Origin: Bigelowiella natans CCMP2755
Taxonomy: Eukaryota; Cercozoa; Chlorarachniophyceae
DNA length: 64,000 nucleotides
Direction: 5' to 3'
NCBI GenBank assembly: GCA_000320545.1
Contig: ADNK01002959.1
Span: 80,001-144,000, forward strand
Shown: positions 61,099 through 64,000 of the stretch, one piece after another
How positions within the stretch are numbered: the first letter of the stretch is position 1
Layout: each line of letters opens with the position of its first letter
The notes under the pieces: generated by a model
The model's input: only the letters and a program-made list of their open reading frames with translations
What the model was told of the DNA's origin: nothing
The model's database searches: none
Position numbers and translations under genes: made by a program

Positions 61099-62192
61099 CG
61101 TTGGCATAGCTTGATTAGACGTGGAAGCGGAGGAGGAATAGGTATTGCTGCAGTTGTAGTAGTACTATTATTGATAATGCTACCCCTGAAGATTGGTGCG
61201 TTTATGGCTCTTTGTAGACCTCTATAAAACGAATGAGCAACAAAGAGAATCATTAACATTTTAAATACAACGTCACTTCACGATGATAGGACTTGTATGT
61301 TTCAATAAATATAATTAAAATCATGTTCGTCGTTTGTTTTCTGCTCAATCGTTGGTATATATTTCTTATTCCTTTCTGATATTCTTTTTCGACTACGTGC
61401 AAGATGCTTTCATACTTAAATGCAAATGCTGCTGCTGCGGTCGTCATGTAGTGTACTTACTTTAGAAGAGAGCGAGTGGTAGCCAGGCGTTGGCGACATT
61501 CTTGCTGCTGTTTTGGTGATATTATTGACATTGATATCCTCTTCCTAGTAGTGCTCTCTCCCAACTGATGTAGTATCCCAGAGGAAGGAAGAGATGGAGG
61601 AGGGATTCTCTCATCATTGTAGTATCTATTCATGATGCTGCTGCTGCTGCTGCATTTGAGCCATAATTTCGTGTTGGTGCCGTTCATGCTGTATATATAT
61701 ATATATATCACGAAATAAGGTTGTTTACTCACAAAAATGGAAGATGCTGAATTATATAATCTCCCAGTAGTGAGTGGGAAATAAGAGAACATACATCGTG
61801 TTAGAATGTAATTGTCGTCGTTGGGAAATGAAGCAAGAATTTGAATAATATTTCTATAAAAGATCGCATGGAGAAAGGGGGAGGAGGAGGAGGAGGAGGA
61901 GGAGGAGGAGGAGGAGAAAGGGAGGGAGAGAGATCAAGAACACTGCTTGTTCTCCTCTACTATTATGTAGTAGAGTATCAAAGCGAAGGTGTAGAACGAG
62001 AAAATCAGTATTTATTTATAACTAAAACAACCTTAGCTGCTACTTGTTTATTTGCACCATCATTAATTCATCAAAAACATCATCTTTTATTGATGTTATT
62101 ATCTTTGTTATGAAACCAACACAAAGTAGCACTTCCTTCACACTATAATCGTTATTATCATCATCATCATCCATTATCTTGAAAGAAACCTT

Positions 62193-62229
<37 letters not shown>

Positions 62230-62859
62230 CAATTTGTCAATCTTCGTCTAATCTGATCAGGATCCTCCTCCTCCTCCTCCTCCTCCTCGTCGTTGTTGAA
62301 GGAGGAGAGAGAATTTCTCTTATGCTTCCCCTTTTCCTCCTCCTCCTCCTCCTCCTTCCCTTTCTCCCCATTTGCAGTAGCAATGACTAGTGCCGGTGCA
62401 TTCTCCAAGGCAGGTGGAGAGGATTCATCATCATCATCACCATCACTCGATAATATATTATATGATGTTATTCTCCTTCCTTGACTTCCTTGTCGTCGTT
62501 GTGGGTTGTTTCTCCACACCGTAAGAGATCGATTGCATAATTCGCTCAAAAGCAGTACCTAAGAGAAGTAGTATTATCAGGTATTAGATGATGACGATAA
62601 AAGAAGAACAACTAAGACACACAAACATAAAGAAAAAAGGATATAGAAGATGTGTGTGTGTGTGTGTGTGTGTGTGTGTTCAATACCTGGGCCGAGGAGA
62701 TTTGTGGTAATTTTTTATTATTAGGAAGAGAAGATGGCAATCCTAGGTGCTGCAAGTAACGCCTTGATAATTAGGGAGATTATTGAACAGGGTTATTTGT
62801 TAGTGGAATTGATTCGTTTTGTGATGTTGTTTATGTTGTATACGATAGGGTACTACTAC

Positions 62860-62900
<41 letters not shown>

Positions 62901-63102
62901 TACACATACACAAACTGCACCGAAATATAAAGTCGCAGATAGTGAATTCTCCCTGTTTTTCGCAAGTTCTGATAACAGCTTGATACCTATTATATAATAA
63001 AATATGTGTATGTGTGTGTGTTAACAGCTTGATATCTACTATGTAAAATATGTGTATGTGTGTGTGTTAACAGCTTGATATCTACTATGTAAAATATGTG
63101 TT

Positions 63103-63154
<52 letters not shown>

Positions 63155-63540
63155 CGTTCGATTCTGTTATATTATATATATTAATATATATTATTGATGT
63201 TATTATTCTTACAAGTTGGTAGGTATGTCCTTGCAATACTCTCTTTGTCGTAACTCCAAGATTGCCGCAGCTTCACGCTGGAAGATAGATAGATAGATAA
63301 ATGACAAGACGTTGTGAACTATATGATATGTAAGAGTAGATAAATGACGAGACGTTGTGAACTATATGATATGTAAGAGGAGTATTTGGTGCTGCTGCAG
63401 CAGCAGTGTGTGCGTACATATATAAATCAATCATTCAATCAATTACACAATGAGAATAAGCCAGCATTGCAGTATTAACTAATAGTACCCCTTTCCGAGC
63501 CCGACAAAGAGATTTAATAGTCTCGTCGTACAAAATCCTA
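57574..63540 (-). CDS. Coiled-coil, low-complexity protein, multi-exon, function unknown
   Basis: A chain of minus-strand exons with consistent splice sites. Examples are about 63535-63470 (AIRILYDETIKSLCRARKG), 63285-63220 (REAAAILELRQREYCKDI), 62790-62687 (YLQHLGLPSSLPNN), 62550-62226 (LSELCNRSLTVWRNN then long Glu and Asp runs), 61690-61460, 61215-61098, 60880-60842 (AVATAEEGVYGINTK), 60588-60477 (RAFSIFRDILEKIETTAARN), about 60010-59680, 58430-58391, 58235-58022 (GEAFQRIVAHARDIQEQDRR) and 57710-57574 (PPSIKELQKNERILRAKKKA, stop after QQRPR). The helical, heptad-like pieces suggest a coiled-coil scaffold; Asn, Glu, Thr and Ser runs come from expanded triplets. I do not recognise the family. 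It may be more than one gene, and its 5' end may lie beyond the window. Confidence 0.45.
63000..63118. repeat. Minisatellite of about 46 bp, 3 copies, ending in (TG)n and (GA)n
   Basis: The unit gttaacagcttgatatctac, then tatgtaaaatatgtg and a (TG)n run, occurs in tandem three times (the first copy is slightly divergent), followed by a (GA)n tract to about 63150. It appears to grow from the edge of a dinucleotide repeat. Confidence 0.9.
63289..63381. repeat. Tandem duplication, about 44-bp unit, 2 copies
   Basis: The block agataaatgac, gagacgttgtgaactat and atgatatgtaagag occurs twice in a row with one base change, following a short (GATA)n tract. Confidence 0.9.
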
Positions 63541-63597
63541 ATAGCAGCAAACGACGAGGAAGAGGAGGGGGCAGAACATCATATCATGTGACTCCGG

Positions 63598-63633
<36 letters not shown>

Positions 63634-63776
63634 CCGCTACTGCTGACAAAACGATGTTATTGTTTGATATGATAAGGAACAAAAGAAAAGGCTGAACGTC
63701 CTTCCTTCACTCGCTTGGGGGGGGGGGAGGGATGACAACGATAACAATAGCTTGTCACAAGATTTGTGGCTATTTA

Positions 63777-63817
<41 letters not shown>

Positions 63818-64000
63818 GAATATAATATGTGTTTCCTTCCTTGTATTCTTCTTACTTTCTTGCAAGAAACAACATATCCATGATATCGATATATTGCTCA
63901 CATCATCATCGTCGTCATCATCATCATCATCATCATCATCACTTACACAAGAATACATCCATTTTTGTTAGTGTCCTCTTTTAGTGGTGTTGTAGTAGCT
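63541..64000. other. Right edge of window: microsatellites, no gene assigned
   Basis: Contains (ATC)n at about 63598-63632, a G-run at 63718-63727, (TA)n at 63777-63814 and (ATC)n again at 63903-63941. Any exons of the minus-strand coiled-coil gene upstream of 63540 were not recognised. Confidence 0.5.

Noticed and set aside
1-64000. A bacterial-type defence, secondary-metabolite or mobile gene cluster
   Set aside because: All recognised genes are unrelated eukaryotic housekeeping or membrane proteins with introns; no functional clustering is evident.

Overview
The window is nuclear DNA from an intron-rich, microsatellite-rich protist. Genes are broken by short GT-AG introns (about 66 to 130 nt) and by longer introns full of (TAG)n, (ATC)n, (TA)n and (CA)n tracts. 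Gene content is a eukaryotic housekeeping set. A stramenopile (ochrophyte-type) alga is the best guess, because a mannitol-1-phosphate-dehydrogenase-like enzyme sits beside a GH18 chitobiase and a GT-A protein with DDPxD and DxDE motifs. This assignment is inference, since no rRNA or organelle marker is present.

Layout. 67-3737 (-) is a multi-exon ankyrin-repeat gene, divergent from the intronless transportin-3/importin-13-like gene at 3870-6674 (+). After a repeat zone comes a palindromic MITE-like element (8051-8506). A phospholipid scramblase follows (9058-11542, +), then a small coiled-coil/EF-hand gene (13659-14322, +). 15362-19180 (-) is a GT-A glycosyltransferase-like gene. 20060-24524 (+) is a PH-like domain protein with long low-complexity exons and C-terminal membrane helices. 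25292-25820 (-) is a 109-residue helical protein. 26274-34488 (+) is a long choline-transporter-like (SLC44/CTL) gene.

34928-36700 is a decayed non-LTR retrotransposon fragment with an inverted copy of its own 3' end at its left border, which makes it look like an element with terminal inverted repeats. Short copies of the same 3' tail lie in six other places. 37411-38758 (-) is a papain-family cysteine protease. 39258-42193 (+) is TATA-binding protein. 43372-47254 (-) is a RAD54B/RDH54-type SNF2 translocase. 47558-49896 (+) is a small tetraspan protein. 49960-52720 is a GC-rich island of foreign composition. 52891-54411 (-) and 54956-56117 (+) are the divergent mannitol dehydrogenase and chitobiase genes. 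The rest (57574-63540, -) is an exon chain of a coiled-coil, low-complexity protein.

The genes do not form a pathway or operon; each is probably transcribed alone, with two head-to-head pairs that may share promoters. I found no rRNA, convincing tRNA, CRISPR array or defence/biosynthetic cluster. The most interesting signals are structural: the LINE-derived inverted structure and its dispersed tails, the palindromic MITE, stop-free introns of 3n length, triplet microsatellites abutting splice sites, and a chitobiase whose retained intron would encode a hydrophobic tail. Exon boundaries are read by eye from splice consensus and frame, so treat them as approximate.
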